Origin: Corynebacterium fournieri
GTDB lineage: Bacteria; Actinomycetota; Actinomycetes; Mycobacteriales; Mycobacteriaceae
NCBI RefSeq assembly: GCF_030408775.1
Contig: NZ_CP047210.1
Coordinates: 310,001 to 374,000, forward strand
DNA length: 64,000 bases
Reading direction: 5' to 3'
In this document: piece by piece, positions 15,812 to 23,813 of the stretch
Layout: every line of letters starts with the position of its first letter
Position numbering within the stretch: position 1 is the first letter of the stretch
Translations under genes and position numbers: made by a program
Notes under the pieces: model-generated
What the model was told of the DNA's origin: nothing
Database searches by the model: none
The model's input: the letters and a program-made list of their open reading frames with translations, nothing else

Positions 15812-17307
15812 AACGCGTAGCGGCGGCGCTGGCTGCTGCTGGCCTGCTCGCGGGGTGTGCGCAGTCCCCGGCGGAGGGGGACGGGCGGGTGAAGGTGGTG
15901 GCGTCGACAAGCATTCTTGCGGATGTGGTGGACAACGTCGCCGGCGACGCCGCGGAGGTGACCCCGCTGATGCGCCGCGGCGCGGATCCGCACGCCTACG
16001 AGCCGACGCTGCATAACACCCGCGATATCGCGTACGCGGACGCGGTGTTTACGAACGGTCTGCTGTTGGAGCCGCAGTCGCTTACCCGCACGATCGATGC
16101 GACGGCGCGGCCCGGGGCGCGTGTGGTGGCTTTGGCGGAGCAGACGCAGCGCTACGGCTACGCGCCGATTCCGCTGGTGGAGGACGCGAGTCTGGACACG
16201 GTGTGGCTGGGGTTGCGGTTTGCGGCGGATCTGCCGCGCACGGCGGTGGCGGAGCTTGAGCTTGTCGACGCCTCCGGTCCCGGCACCGCTTCCGCCTTCA
16301 TCCTGGGCACGTTTGGCACTCCGGAGCTGTTGTTTGATTCCACCGGAGGCGAGACCACGCTGCCGGTGGACGCGCACACCCACGTCAGCTGGGCTTTTTC
16401 GGCCCCCGGCGTGTACGAGCTGCGGCTGCACGCGACGGTGCGCGATGCCGTCGGCGCGCCGATGCGCAGTGAGGCGGAGCAGACGGTCACGCTGGTTGTC
16501 GGCCAGGATCCGGCGCAGGCCGCCCCGGGCAAGCATGCGGTGGAGCGCGGGCACGTGGACATTGCCACGGTCGCCGACAACGACAACACGCAGCTGACCC
16601 TGCGCACGGACGATGAGGGCGACCTGGACCCCGCGGGCTCGGTGGTCGTGGTGCCGTCGAAGACGCTGCAGCCGATCCCGCCGCAGCGCGAGTTCCGCTT
16701 CCTCGGCGACCCGGGAGAGGAGACGTACCTGCTGCCGCAGGCGGTGCTGGGCCGCCACGTCCACGGGGAGCTGGATCCGCACATCTGGCACGACCCGGCC
16801 GCGATGGACGCGGTGGTGCAGGTGGTGCGCGACGAGCTGTCCGCGGCGGATCCGCGCCACGCCAGCGCGTACGCCGACAACGCGGAGCGCTACCGTGCCC
16901 AGCTCAAGCAGGTGGCGCAGGAGGTGCGCGAGCAGCTCGACCAGGTCCCGGAGGCCAACCGCAACCTGATCACCACCCACCACGGATACGCGTATCTGGC
17001 GCGCGCGTACGGGCTGCGCGTGGCCGGGTTTGTCACCCCGAACCCGAGCGTGGAGCCGAGCCCGCGCGACCTGATGGCGTTGTCGCGCACGCTGGAGAAC
17101 TTGGGTGTGCCGGCGGTGTTCGTCGAGCACGGCAACGAAGACGAAACGCCCGTTTTGAACGAAACCGCTGCCTCGCACGGGGTTGAGGTGTGCCCGATCT
17201 GGGGCGACACCTTGGACCCGCCGGGGGAGGGGCCTGCGCAGACGTATGTGGATCTGGTGCGGGCCAATGGGGCGTCGATAAGCAAATGTTTGAAAGGACA
17301 ACCATGA
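15808..17307 (+). CDS. Anchored-repeat ABC transporter substrate-binding lipoprotein with inserted choice-of-anchor M domain
   Basis: Lipoprotein of 499 residues (lipobox LAGC, Cys17). It is a cluster A-1 metal-binding protein split by an insert: lobe 1 has VVASTSILADVVDNVAGD and H62 (ADPHAYEP). Residues about 115-318 are a choice-of-anchor M domain with DAHTHVSWAFSAPGVYELRL. The binding-protein fold then resumes with H325 (LDPHIWHDP), H391 (TTHHGYAYLARAYGL) and D467 (WGDTLDPPGEG). The H-H-H-D ligand set is that of zinc proteins and differs from MntA in this window. The GTG overlaps the previous stop and the stop overlaps the next ATG. It matches the family of binding proteins of anchored-repeat ABC transporters. 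Confidence 0.85.
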   Translation: MKRVAAALAAAGLLAGCAQSPAEGDGRVKVVASTSILADVVDNVAGDAAEVTPLMRRGADPHAYEPTLHNTRDIAYADAVFTNGLLLEPQSLTRTIDATARPGARVVALAEQTQRYGYAPIPLVEDASLDTVWLGLRFAADLPRTAVAELELVDASGPGTASAFILGTFGTPELLFDSTGGETTLPVDAHTHVSWAFSAPGVYELRLHATVRDAVGAPMRSEAEQTVTLVVGQDPAQAAPGKHAVERGHVDIATVADNDNTQLTLRTDDEGDLDPAGSVVVVPSKTLQPIPPQREFRFLGDPGEETYLLPQAVLGRHVHGELDPHIWHDPAAMDAVVQVVRDELSAADPRHASAYADNAERYRAQLKQVAQEVREQLDQVPEANRNLITTHHGYAYLARAYGLRVAGFVTPNPSVEPSPRDLMALSRTLENLGVPAVFVEHGNEDETPVLNETAASHGVEVCPIWGDTLDPPGEGPAQTYVDLVRANGASISKCLKGQP

Positions 17308-18158
17308 AGATTCCCGCCATTATCACCGCCGCAATGATCGCGGCCGCACCCGTCGCTGCCGCGCAGGTGCCGGACAACGACCCGGCGTTGCAGCAGGTCG
17401 TCGGCGCCGACGAGCAGGTCGTCCCGCTGGGCGAGCGCGCCGTCATCGACGCTGGCCACGCGGACCTGGGCCCCGTCTTCGCCGACGGCAAAATGCAGTT
17501 CCTGGTGCGCGACGACACGCAGGACACGCCCGTGTGGCGCCACCTCGAGGACGTGGTCTTCGCCGTCGGCGACGGCGCGAAGCAGACTCTGCCGGAGACC
17601 GACCAGTTTGCGTTCACCGGTGCGAAGCCGGGGGCCGAGGTGTGGGTGATCCCGCAGACTGAGGTTGCCGGCGTGCCGTGGCTGGGGTGGAACTCGCAGG
17701 CGCCGTCGCTTCTGGAACGCTCCGCCAACGGGATGAGCCTGGAGTTCGGCGGGCACGAGGGCCCGGGCCAGTTCTCCCTGTTTGTCCAGCCCGGCGGGTT
17801 CCACGAGCCGCAGCAGCTGTGGAACGAGCAGGAACCCGGCACGCAGTCGATGTGGGTGGAGCCGAACACGCACACCCACGCCAACTGGGTGTTCACCGAG
17901 CCGGGCGCCCACCTGGTGGGGGTGCGCGCGACGGTGGAGGACCAAGATGGCACCGTGCACACCGACGAGCAGGTCGTGCGTATCGCCGTGGGTGTGGACC
18001 CGGCGGAGGCGGCGGATGCGACGTTCGGCGAATTCCGGGCTGAGGGGCAGGCCGGCGCAGAGCAGCAGAACAACGGCCTGAAAATCGGGCTGCTGGCGGG
18101 CGCGGGCGTGCTGCTTCTCGCTTTGATTGCGCTGTTTGTTGTGCGGGGCCGCCGATGA
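17304..18158 (+). CDS. Membrane-anchored choice-of-anchor M domain protein
   Basis: Protein of 284 residues with a signal peptide (about 1-20), one choice-of-anchor M domain (HADLGPVFADGKMQFLVRDD to the NTHTHANWVFTEPGAHLVGV motif) and a C-terminal membrane helix followed by RGRR (KIGLLAGAGVLLLALIALFV). There is no LPxTG-like motif, so it should stay in the membrane by this helix. It overlaps the genes on both sides by four bases, which implies balanced production with the binding protein and the ATPase. Three His in five residues (HTH plus neighbours) suggest metal binding; that is inference. Confidence 0.78.
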   Translation: MKIPAIITAAMIAAAPVAAAQVPDNDPALQQVVGADEQVVPLGERAVIDAGHADLGPVFADGKMQFLVRDDTQDTPVWRHLEDVVFAVGDGAKQTLPETDQFAFTGAKPGAEVWVIPQTEVAGVPWLGWNSQAPSLLERSANGMSLEFGGHEGPGQFSLFVQPGGFHEPQQLWNEQEPGTQSMWVEPNTHTHANWVFTEPGAHLVGVRATVEDQDGTVHTDEQVVRIAVGVDPAEAADATFGEFRAEGQAGAEQQNNGLKIGLLAGAGVLLLALIALFVVRGRR

Positions 18159-18907
18159 GAAGGATTGAGGTGCGCGACCTGGCGGTGTCGTATCCGGGCC
18201 GCGACGTGTTCCGCGGGGTGGACCTCACGCTGCGCGGCGGCGAGTTCGTCGGCCTGCTCGGGCCCAACGGCGCGGGCAAGACCACCCTCATGCGTGCGGT
18301 GCTAGGCCTTATCCCCGCTGACGCGGGGACGGTCTCCGCCGGCAGGCGCCCGGTGCGCAAGGTGGTGGGGTACGTGCCGCAGGCGCACAACGTGGCCTGG
18401 GATTTCCCCATCGACGTCTACGACGCCACGCTCAACGCCACCCTGGGCCAGCGCCCGTGGTGGCAACGCGCTGGCGAGCGCGAGCACCGCGCCGCCGAGC
18501 GAGCTTTGGAAATGGTCAACCTGACCGACCTGGCCGCGCGCCCAATCCACGACCTGTCCGGCGGCCAGCGCCAGCGTGTGCTCATCGCGCGCGCCCTGGT
18601 GCGGCGGCCGGGCATGCTGCTTCTCGACGAACCGTTTACCGGCCTGGACATCCCCACCACCGAGCACCTGCTGCGGCTGTTCCGCCGCCTGGTGGACCGG
18701 GGACTCGGCGTGGTCATGTCCACCCACAACATCGCCGAGGCCATCGATTCCTGCGACCGCTTGGTGCTGTTCAACCGTGGTGTTGTCGCCGATGCCGCGA
18801 CGCATGAGCTTAACGATGACGCCCCGTGGACCCGCACCTTCTCCGTCGACGAGGATTCGCCGTGGCTGCGCGGCGTGCGAGCGCATTTGGAGGCTGTCCG
18901 TGCCTGA
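18155..18907 (+). CDS. Anchored-repeat ABC transporter ATP-binding protein
   Basis: ABC ATPase of 250 residues. Walker A is GPNGAGKTT, the Q-loop YVPQAHNVAWDFP, the signature LSGGQRQRVLIARA, Walker B MLLLDEPFTGLD and the switch His is in MSTHNI. The W-D-F-P after the Q-loop is the same feature as in MntB, marking it as a Mn/Zn-type importer ATPase. The start overlaps the upstream stop; the stop overlaps the permease start by eight bases. Confidence 0.9.
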   Translation: MRRIEVRDLAVSYPGRDVFRGVDLTLRGGEFVGLLGPNGAGKTTLMRAVLGLIPADAGTVSAGRRPVRKVVGYVPQAHNVAWDFPIDVYDATLNATLGQRPWWQRAGEREHRAAERALEMVNLTDLAARPIHDLSGGQRQRVLIARALVRRPGMLLLDEPFTGLDIPTTEHLLRLFRRLVDRGLGVVMSTHNIAEAIDSCDRLVLFNRGVVADAATHELNDDAPWTRTFSVDEDSPWLRGVRAHLEAVRA

Positions 18908-19769
18908 GATTTCGTTTGTGCAATTCCTGGCCGACATGGCCAACCCCCAGCTGGCGTTTCTGCCGCGCGCGCTGGCGGCCGCGGTAATCGCGGCGGTGCT
19001 GTGCGCGGTGGTGGGCTGTTTTGTGGTGCTGCGCGGCATGGCCTTTATCGGCGACGCGGTGGCGCACGCCGTCTTTCCGGGCATCGCGGTGGCGTTTGCG
19101 TGGCAGGTCTCTGTGTTGTTGGGCGGGGCGGTGGCCGGTGCGATTGTCGCTGTGCTGATCGCGGTGATGTCGCAGCGGCGCACGATCAAAGAGGACTCGG
19201 TGATCGGCATCGTGTTCACCGCCGCGTTCGCTTTCGGCTTGGTGGTGATCTCCAGGGCGGAGGGCTACACCGCCTCCGTCAGCTCGTTCCTGTTCGGCTC
19301 GCTGACAGGCGTCAGCTCCGCCACACTGGCCATCCACGCCGTCGCCGGCGCGTTGATCGTGGCCGTGGTGGTGGCGCTTCGCCCGTGGCTGACGGCGGTG
19401 GCACTGGACCGGGAGACCGCCCGCGCGATGAACCTGCCGGTCGCCGGCCTGGATCTGGCGCTGTACCTGTGCGTGACCTTCGCGGTGGTGCTGGCTGTGC
19501 AGACGGTGGGCAACATCCTGGTGGTGGCGCTGCTGATCACCCCGGCCGCCGCGGCGCGGCTGTTTACGGACAAGCTGGGCGCGATGATGTGCATCGCCGC
19601 CGCGTTCGGCGTGGCCGGCAGCGTGGCGGGGGTGTGGCTGGCGTGGTCTTACGACTCGCCCACGGGCGCGACCATCGTTTTGTCCGTGACCGTCATCTTC
19701 GCGCTGAGCTGGCTGTTCGCCCCGAAGCGCGGTGCACTCGCTGGCTGGCTTCAGGGGGTGAAACGATGA
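18900..19769 (+). CDS. Anchored-repeat ABC transporter permease
   Basis: ABC-3-family metal permease of 289 residues with about eight hydrophobic segments. The family signature GMAFIGDAVAHAVFPGIAVA is at about residues 43-62, and RTIKEDSVIGIVFTAAFAFG marks the cytoplasmic loop. The GTG at 18900 is chosen because it overlaps the ATPase stop (GTGCCTGA), as all genes in this locus overlap; the frame is open further upstream inside the ATPase gene. It should carry the metal, probably zinc, across the membrane. Confidence 0.88.
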   Translation: MPEISFVQFLADMANPQLAFLPRALAAAVIAAVLCAVVGCFVVLRGMAFIGDAVAHAVFPGIAVAFAWQVSVLLGGAVAGAIVAVLIAVMSQRRTIKEDSVIGIVFTAAFAFGLVVISRAEGYTASVSSFLFGSLTGVSSATLAIHAVAGALIVAVVVALRPWLTAVALDRETARAMNLPVAGLDLALYLCVTFAVVLAVQTVGNILVVALLITPAAAARLFTDKLGAMMCIAAAFGVAGSVAGVWLAWSYDSPTGATIVLSVTVIFALSWLFAPKRGALAGWLQGVKR

Positions 19770-22045
19770 AGCGATTCGTTGCAGCAGCAGCCGTAGTGGC
19801 GCTCACGCTCGCGGCCGCGCCGCTTGCGCAGGCCGCGGAGCACAACCCCGGCGACCCGGGCCACAGCGTGGAACTGGGGAAGATCGACCACCCATGCGCT
19901 GGGCGCAAACTGCTCTACCACTCCCACAACGACGCGCTCTACGGCACCTACAAAAACGACAAGCTCACCGTGATGGCGGTGGACGGCCAGCAGGTCACCG
20001 ACCAGGAAAAGGTCTGCTTCCGCCTTGCCCCGGACGCCGACGCCGACGGCAACGACGTGTCCACCTTGACCGTGCCTGAGGACGGCTCCCTGGACTTCCT
20101 CGGCGAGCCCGGCAGCACCGTGTGGGCCGCGCCGCAGTCCGCGGACTGGACCGACAGCTGGCGGCCCATCTGGTCTGGCCTGGGCGCCTTCGACCCCGCG
20201 CACGAGGCGGGCGAGATCCCGGATAACTTCGTCGACGACGTCGTGCACTTCGACCTGGTGGACATGGACGGCCCCGGCGACGTCAACGTGTTTTTCTCCT
20301 CGCGCGTGGGCGATCCGGAGCGGCTGTTTAGCTCCGCCGAGGAGGACATGCGCACCATCACCTACGACGTCGGCGGCCACGGCCACTTCACCTGGACGTT
20401 TTCTGAACCGGGCATCTACGAAATGACCTGGCAGGGCCGCGCCGAGCTCGACGGCGGCGGCACGGAGCGCTCCGAGCCGGTGACCCAGTACTGGCTCGTC
20501 GGCGACGACGCCACCGTCGGCCTGCCCGAGGGCACCACCACCGATCTGCGCACCCCGAAGTCTGCGGAGGAGACCGCCTCGCCGACCGCGACTGCGCCGA
20601 CCTCGACTGCGCCGACGACGACTGCGCCGACCTCGACTGCGCCGACGACGACTGCGCCGACGTCGAACACCACCACTTCAGCGCCGCCCACCACTTCGCG
20701 CGCGCCGAAGCAGACCACGTCGCGCCCGGCGGCAGCGGCGGACAAGCGCACGCTCATCGAGGCGGGCCACATGGATATGGCGTTGGCGGCCGAAGGGTCG
20801 CAGTTAAGCGCCATGCTTATCGACGACTCCGACCCCCACAACCAGGCCAAACGCGAATCCGGCTCGTTCGTGTTCGCCGTGCCGGACGCGGCGCGCAAAA
20901 CTCTGCCGGACAGCGCGCGAGGCAGCTTCCCCGGTGAGCCCGAGACGATGTGGATCCTGCCGCAGGCGCAGGAAAAGGGCCTGCCGTGGCTGGGCTTTTC
21001 CACCACCCGCGTCGGTGCGAACGCGCTGGCAGACGGCTCAAAGATCGATGTGAGCATGCGCGACGTCAACGGTCCTGGGCGAATCTTTACCTGGCACGAG
21101 GACCTGCAGGGGCTGCGCATCGAGCTCGACTCCGCAGACGAGAACAAGACGCTGAAGTACCCCGTCAACGCCCACGACCACCAGGGCTTCGGATTCACCG
21201 ACCCCGGCGTGTACACCGCCACCTTTGCCTTCCGCGGCACTGCGGCGTCCGGCGAGGAGTTTACAAAGGAGCTCGTGGCCACCTTCGCCGTCGGCGACGA
21301 GGCTGTCACCGCGGCGCGCGATGGCAACTTGGAGGCCGACGCTGGTGCAGGTGGCGGCGGCAAGCTCACGCTTCCCGACGCTTTAGCCTCCGGCCTGCGC
21401 TCCCTGGAAAAGGAGATCAAAAAGGCCGGCGACACCCTCGCCCCGCTCGCACGGAAGAAGGACGCCCCGCAGACGTCCTCGGCCGCTCCGACGCCGGCAG
21501 CCCCGGCACCGGCAGCCCCGGCAGCTCCGGCAACGGCGGCTGCGCCTCCCGCTGCACCGCCGCAGCGCCCGGCAACCGATGCGGCCTCGGCCGCGCAGCC
21601 AAAGCAGGATCGGGCAGCCCAGCCCGCCCCGCAGCGCTCGCAGCGTCAGGCCCAATCCTCCGGCAGCAGCGGGAGCGCGTCGCGGCAGTCGCGTTCTGAC
21701 GGCAGCTCGTCCGGTTCCGCGTCCGGCAAGTCCAGCGCGAAGTCCTCGGGGTCGTCGCCTACCTCCGAGCGGGCCACGGAACATGCGCTGGCAACCCAAG
21801 CTGCAGCGCCGAGCAGCACCGGCGGTGCGGCGAGTGGTGCGGCTGGCGGCGGCATCCATTCGTCTTTGGACTCCAGCGACACCAGCGGCCAGCAGCCGCA
21901 AAACGAGCCGCAAGACAACTCCGCTACGGCGGGCGGGTTCTGGGCGGGCCTTGCCATCGGCGTCGGTGTCATGGCGCTGCTCGGCGGGTGCGTGCTGTTC
22001 GTCGCGGCGGCGCGGTTGTTGAAGAAGGTGGAGCGGAGCTCGTAG
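19766..22045 (+). CDS. ABC-transporter-associated repeat protein with two choice-of-anchor M domains
   Basis: Large exported protein of 759 residues. After a signal peptide (LTLAAAPLAQA) come domain 1 (about 25-260, with DVGGHGHFTWTFSEPGIYEM), a Thr/Pro linker made of TAPTS and TAPTT units, and domain 2 (about 335-520, with NAHDHQGFGFTDPGVYTATF). A long Ala/Pro/Ser/Gln/Gly-rich region follows, then a membrane helix (FWAGLAIGVGVMALLGGCVL) and a KK-containing tail. The low-complexity part could span the thick envelope. It overlaps the permease stop by four bases. No sortase motif is seen. Proteins of this type occur only beside such transporters; the ligand is unknown. Confidence 0.8.
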   Translation: MKRFVAAAAVVALTLAAAPLAQAAEHNPGDPGHSVELGKIDHPCAGRKLLYHSHNDALYGTYKNDKLTVMAVDGQQVTDQEKVCFRLAPDADADGNDVSTLTVPEDGSLDFLGEPGSTVWAAPQSADWTDSWRPIWSGLGAFDPAHEAGEIPDNFVDDVVHFDLVDMDGPGDVNVFFSSRVGDPERLFSSAEEDMRTITYDVGGHGHFTWTFSEPGIYEMTWQGRAELDGGGTERSEPVTQYWLVGDDATVGLPEGTTTDLRTPKSAEETASPTATAPTSTAPTTTAPTSTAPTTTAPTSNTTTSAPPTTSRAPKQTTSRPAAAADKRTLIEAGHMDMALAAEGSQLSAMLIDDSDPHNQAKRESGSFVFAVPDAARKTLPDSARGSFPGEPETMWILPQAQEKGLPWLGFSTTRVGANALADGSKIDVSMRDVNGPGRIFTWHEDLQGLRIELDSADENKTLKYPVNAHDHQGFGFTDPGVYTATFAFRGTAASGEEFTKELVATFAVGDEAVTAARDGNLEADAGAGGGGKLTLPDALASGLRSLEKEIKKAGDTLAPLARKKDAPQTSSAAPTPAAPAPAAPAAPATAAAPPAAPPQRPATDAASAAQPKQDRAAQPAPQRSQRQAQSSGSSGSASRQSRSDGSSSGSASGKSSAKSSGSSPTSERATEHALATQAAAPSSTGGAASGAAGGGIHSSLDSSDTSGQQPQNEPQDNSATAGGFWAGLAIGVGVMALLGGCVLFVAAARLLKKVERSS
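20591..20665 (+). repeat. 30-bp tandem repeat, 2.5 copies, in the Thr/Pro linker
   Basis: Two identical 30-base units (20591-20620, 20621-20650) and half of a third encode TAPTSTAPTT repeats. The exact identity at the DNA level suggests recent slippage, so the linker length may vary between strains. Confidence 0.85.
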
Positions 22046-22047
22046 TA

Positions 22048-22191
22048 GAGCAGGGACTCCTTGTTGAGTACGACCCTTTACACGGCCACGTCGAGGGCAA
22101 TAACCTGCGAGGGAGACATATTGGAGTGTTTGATGCCGTAACAGCAGGAAGAATCGGAGATGCAGTGAGGGGGAGACGGATCGATGTTTAA
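22048..22191 (+). pseudogene. C-terminal fragment of a colicin-E3/cloacin-type rRNase toxin
   Basis: In the +1 frame the DNA codes VEYDPLHGHVEG, then RGRHIGVFDAVTAG and RGRRIDV before a stop at 22189-22191. This matches the end of the colicin E3 cytotoxic domain (EWDSQHGELEG..HLGSFDPKTG), including its catalytic D-x-x-H-x-x-x-E spacing (here codons at 22072, 22081 and 22093). No ATG, GTG or TTG lies in frame between the end of the previous gene and this stretch, and the frame upstream is only a shadow of that gene. The export and receptor parts are missing. I read it as the tail of a polymorphic toxin left by a deletion or insertion next to rplJ. Confidence 0.6.
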
Positions 22192-22405
22192 ACCTTTCGT
22201 TGAGCGGTGCCTCGAGGGCAGCGCAAAGCCGAGCGAGATTGACACTTGGGTGGATGCTTGGCACGAATGCGCAGCGGACAGTGAGGGCCTGACGCTGGAC
22301 CAATACCTCGGGTTTACCGAGCAGGAGGGCGCAATCTGGGCGCGGTACCCGATGAAGCTCGACGAAATCCTCGAGCGCAGGCGACACCAACGACAACCCG
22401 CATAG
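22184..22405 (+). CDS. Small acidic protein, probable immunity/antitoxin partner of the E3-type fragment
   Basis: Protein of 73 residues (MFKPFVERCLEGSAKPSEID; WVDAWHE; LDQYLGFTEQEGAIWARYP), predicted helical, with no signal or membrane segment. GGGGGAG (22168-22174) lies ten bases before the ATG. The start overlaps the end of the toxin-like frame by eight bases, the usual arrangement of a toxin and its immunity or antitoxin gene. The sequence is unlike the classical colicin E3 immunity protein, so the role rests on position and size. The frame is intact, so it may still give protection against related toxins. Confidence 0.55.
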   Translation: MFKPFVERCLEGSAKPSEIDTWVDAWHECAADSEGLTLDQYLGFTEQEGAIWARYPMKLDEILERRRHQRQPA

Positions 22406-22425
22406 TCGCGCCCCGCACTCGCGAT

Positions 22426-22455
22426 TTGGCCAAACACCCAACCACCCGCTAACAT
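22426..22455 (+). promoter_or_regulatory. Promoter of rplJ-rplL
   Basis: TTGGCC (22426-22431) and TAACAT (22450-22455) are 18 bases apart. Transcription would start near 22462, giving a leader of about 258 bases before rplJ. Confidence 0.55.
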
Positions 22456-22461
22456 CCCCTA

Positions 22462-22720
22462 CCGAAGTTTGAACGGCCCGCAAAGGCCGAGCTCAAGTTT
22501 CACCGAAGACCGTCGGTCACTCTCGAGAGGGAGTCGAAGGTGCTCCACTCCAGGGGCCGACCCACGCAGGAGAAACGCGGCACACTACGAAACGTATGCC
22601 TCGTGCTTCTGCACGGGGCATTTTTGTTTGAATACGTCAGCTTCTTGCGAAGCAAACGTCGACAAGCAATATGCTCCGGGCGGATTGAACAACATGAAGT
22701 ATCGGAAGGAGGCGTGTGTC
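22462..22720 (+). promoter_or_regulatory. Ribosomal protein L10 leader with attenuator
   Basis: The 315-base gap before rplJ holds a structured leader, as expected for the L10 leader family to which the L10-L12 complex binds. It contains several GC-rich inverted repeats (for example around CGGCCCGCAAAGGCCG at 22475-22490) and ends in the terminator hairpin at 22596-22621, about 100 bases before the start. Excess L10-L12 would favour the terminator. Assignment is by position, length and the terminator; I did not trace every conserved base. Confidence 0.6.
22596..22629 (+). terminator. Attenuator terminator in the rplJ leader
   Basis: ATGCCTCGTGC pairs with GCACGGGGCAT (11 pairs, one G-U) around a TTCT loop, followed by TTTTTGTTTG. 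It lies inside the leader, upstream of the rplJ start. Confidence 0.8.
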
Positions 22721-23242
22721 ATGGCAAACCCGAAGAACACTGCGGACCTTGCAGCTCTGAAGGAGAAGTTCGCTGAGGCGGATTCCCTCGTGCTGACTGA
22801 GTACCGTGGCCTGACCGTCGGCCAGCTCCAGCAGCTGCGCGGCGATATGGGCTTCGATGTCGAGTACCACGTCGCCAAGAACACCCTCATCAAGATCGCT
22901 GCGAACGAGCAGGGCATCGAGGGTCTCGATGATCTTCTCACCGGCCCGACCGCCGTCGCGTTCATCAAGGGCGACGCTGCTGTCGACGCTGCGAAGGTGA
23001 TGAAGAAGTTCAACAAGGACCACGACGCGTTCGTGATCAAGGGCGGCTACATGGACGGCAACGTCCTGGACGCTTCCCAGATCGACGCTCTGGCCGAGAT
23101 GGACAACCGCGAGACCACCCTGGCCAAGATCGCTGGCGCATTCGAGGGCTCTCTGGCAAAGGCAGCCGGCCTGTTCCAGGCTCCGGCATCCAAGACGGCC
23201 CGCCTTGTCGCTGCACTGCAGGACAAGCAGGAAGCCGCATAA
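22721..23242 (+). CDS. rplJ: 50S ribosomal protein L10
   Basis: L10 of 173 residues, base of the L7/L12 stalk. It has the N-terminal rRNA-binding part (LVLTEYRGLTVGQLQQLRGD; AKNTLIKIAANE) and the C-terminal helix that binds L12 dimers (QAPASKTARLVAALQDKQEA). The start is set by AAGGAGG about ten bases upstream; the frame is open far into the leader, but no other start has a ribosome site. Confidence 0.96.
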   Translation: MANPKNTADLAALKEKFAEADSLVLTEYRGLTVGQLQQLRGDMGFDVEYHVAKNTLIKIAANEQGIEGLDDLLTGPTAVAFIKGDAAVDAAKVMKKFNKDHDAFVIKGGYMDGNVLDASQIDALAEMDNRETTLAKIAGAFEGSLAKAAGLFQAPASKTARLVAALQDKQEAA

Positions 23243-23294
23243 ACACACTTTTACATCCGGGCTGTAAACGCCCACCAACAGAAAGGAAGCCACA

Positions 23295-23684
23295 ATGGCT
23301 AAGCTCACCAAGGACGAGCTCATCGAGCAGTTCAAGGAAATGACCCTCATCGAGCTCTCCGAGTTCCTGAAGGAGTTCGAGGAGGTCTTCGACGTGACCG
23401 CAGCTGCTCCGGTTGCTGCTGTCGCTGCAGGCGCTCCGGCCGCTGGCGGCGAGGCTGCCGCTGAGGAGAAGGACGAGTTCGACGTCGTTCTCGAGGACGC
23501 TGGCGACAAGAAGATCGGCGTGATCAAGGTTGTCCGCGAGCTGGTTCCGGGCCTTGGCCTGAAGGACGCCAAGGAAATGGTCGAGGGTGCCCCGAAGGCA
23601 ATCCTCGAGGGCGCCAACAAGGACGACGCCGAGGCTGCCAAGACCAAGCTCGAGGAGGCTGGTGCAAAGGTCACCCTCAAGTAA
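23295..23684 (+). CDS. rplL: 50S ribosomal protein L7/L12
   Basis: L7/L12 of 129 residues, the flexible stalk protein that recruits translation GTPases. It has an N-terminal dimerisation domain ([20 protein letters not shown]), an Ala/Gly hinge ([20 protein letters not shown]) and a C-terminal domain with [29 protein letters not shown] precedes the ATG. A strong terminator follows, ending the rplJL unit before the accessory island. Confidence 0.97.
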   Translation: MAKLTKDELIEQFKEMTLIELSEFLKEFEEVFDVTAAAPVAAVAAGAPAAGGEAAAEEKDEFDVVLEDAGDKKIGVIKVVRELVPGLGLKDAKEMVEGAPKAILEGANKDDAEAAKTKLEEAGAKVTLK

Positions 23685-23707
23685 GAGCTTTTTGCTTGAC
23701 GACGAAC

Positions 23708-23744
23708 ACCCCCGTCGCCGGTATTCACACCGGCGGGCGGGGGT
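23708..23744 (+). terminator. Terminator after rplL
   Basis: ACCCCCG pairs with CGGGGGT, enclosing a second stem GCCGGT / ACCGGC; TTTCG follows. It separates rplL from the island. Confidence 0.8.
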
Positions 23745-23813
23745 TTCGCGTGTCTGGGGGACGAAACGCGTGTATTTTCGGGCGCAAAACGTGCTACCCG
23801 GAGGAGTGCACCT

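Noticed and set aside
20591-20665. The 30-bp repeat as a regulatory iteron
   Set aside because: It lies inside a coding region and encodes a Thr/Pro linker in frame, which explains it fully.
21988-22047. Upstream part of the E3-type toxin frame (from ATG 21988)
   Set aside because: This part is an out-of-frame reading of the 3' end of the repeat-protein gene and does not resemble the nuclease family; only codons after about 22048 are kept.
13880-22405. Insertion sequence or prophage carrying the anchored-repeat locus
   Set aside because: I saw no transposase, integrase, terminal inverted repeats or target duplications in the interval.
22469-22720. N-terminal extension of L10 to an upstream start
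   Set aside because: The frame is open through the leader, but it would cross the attenuator and the true ribosome site directly before ATG 22721.
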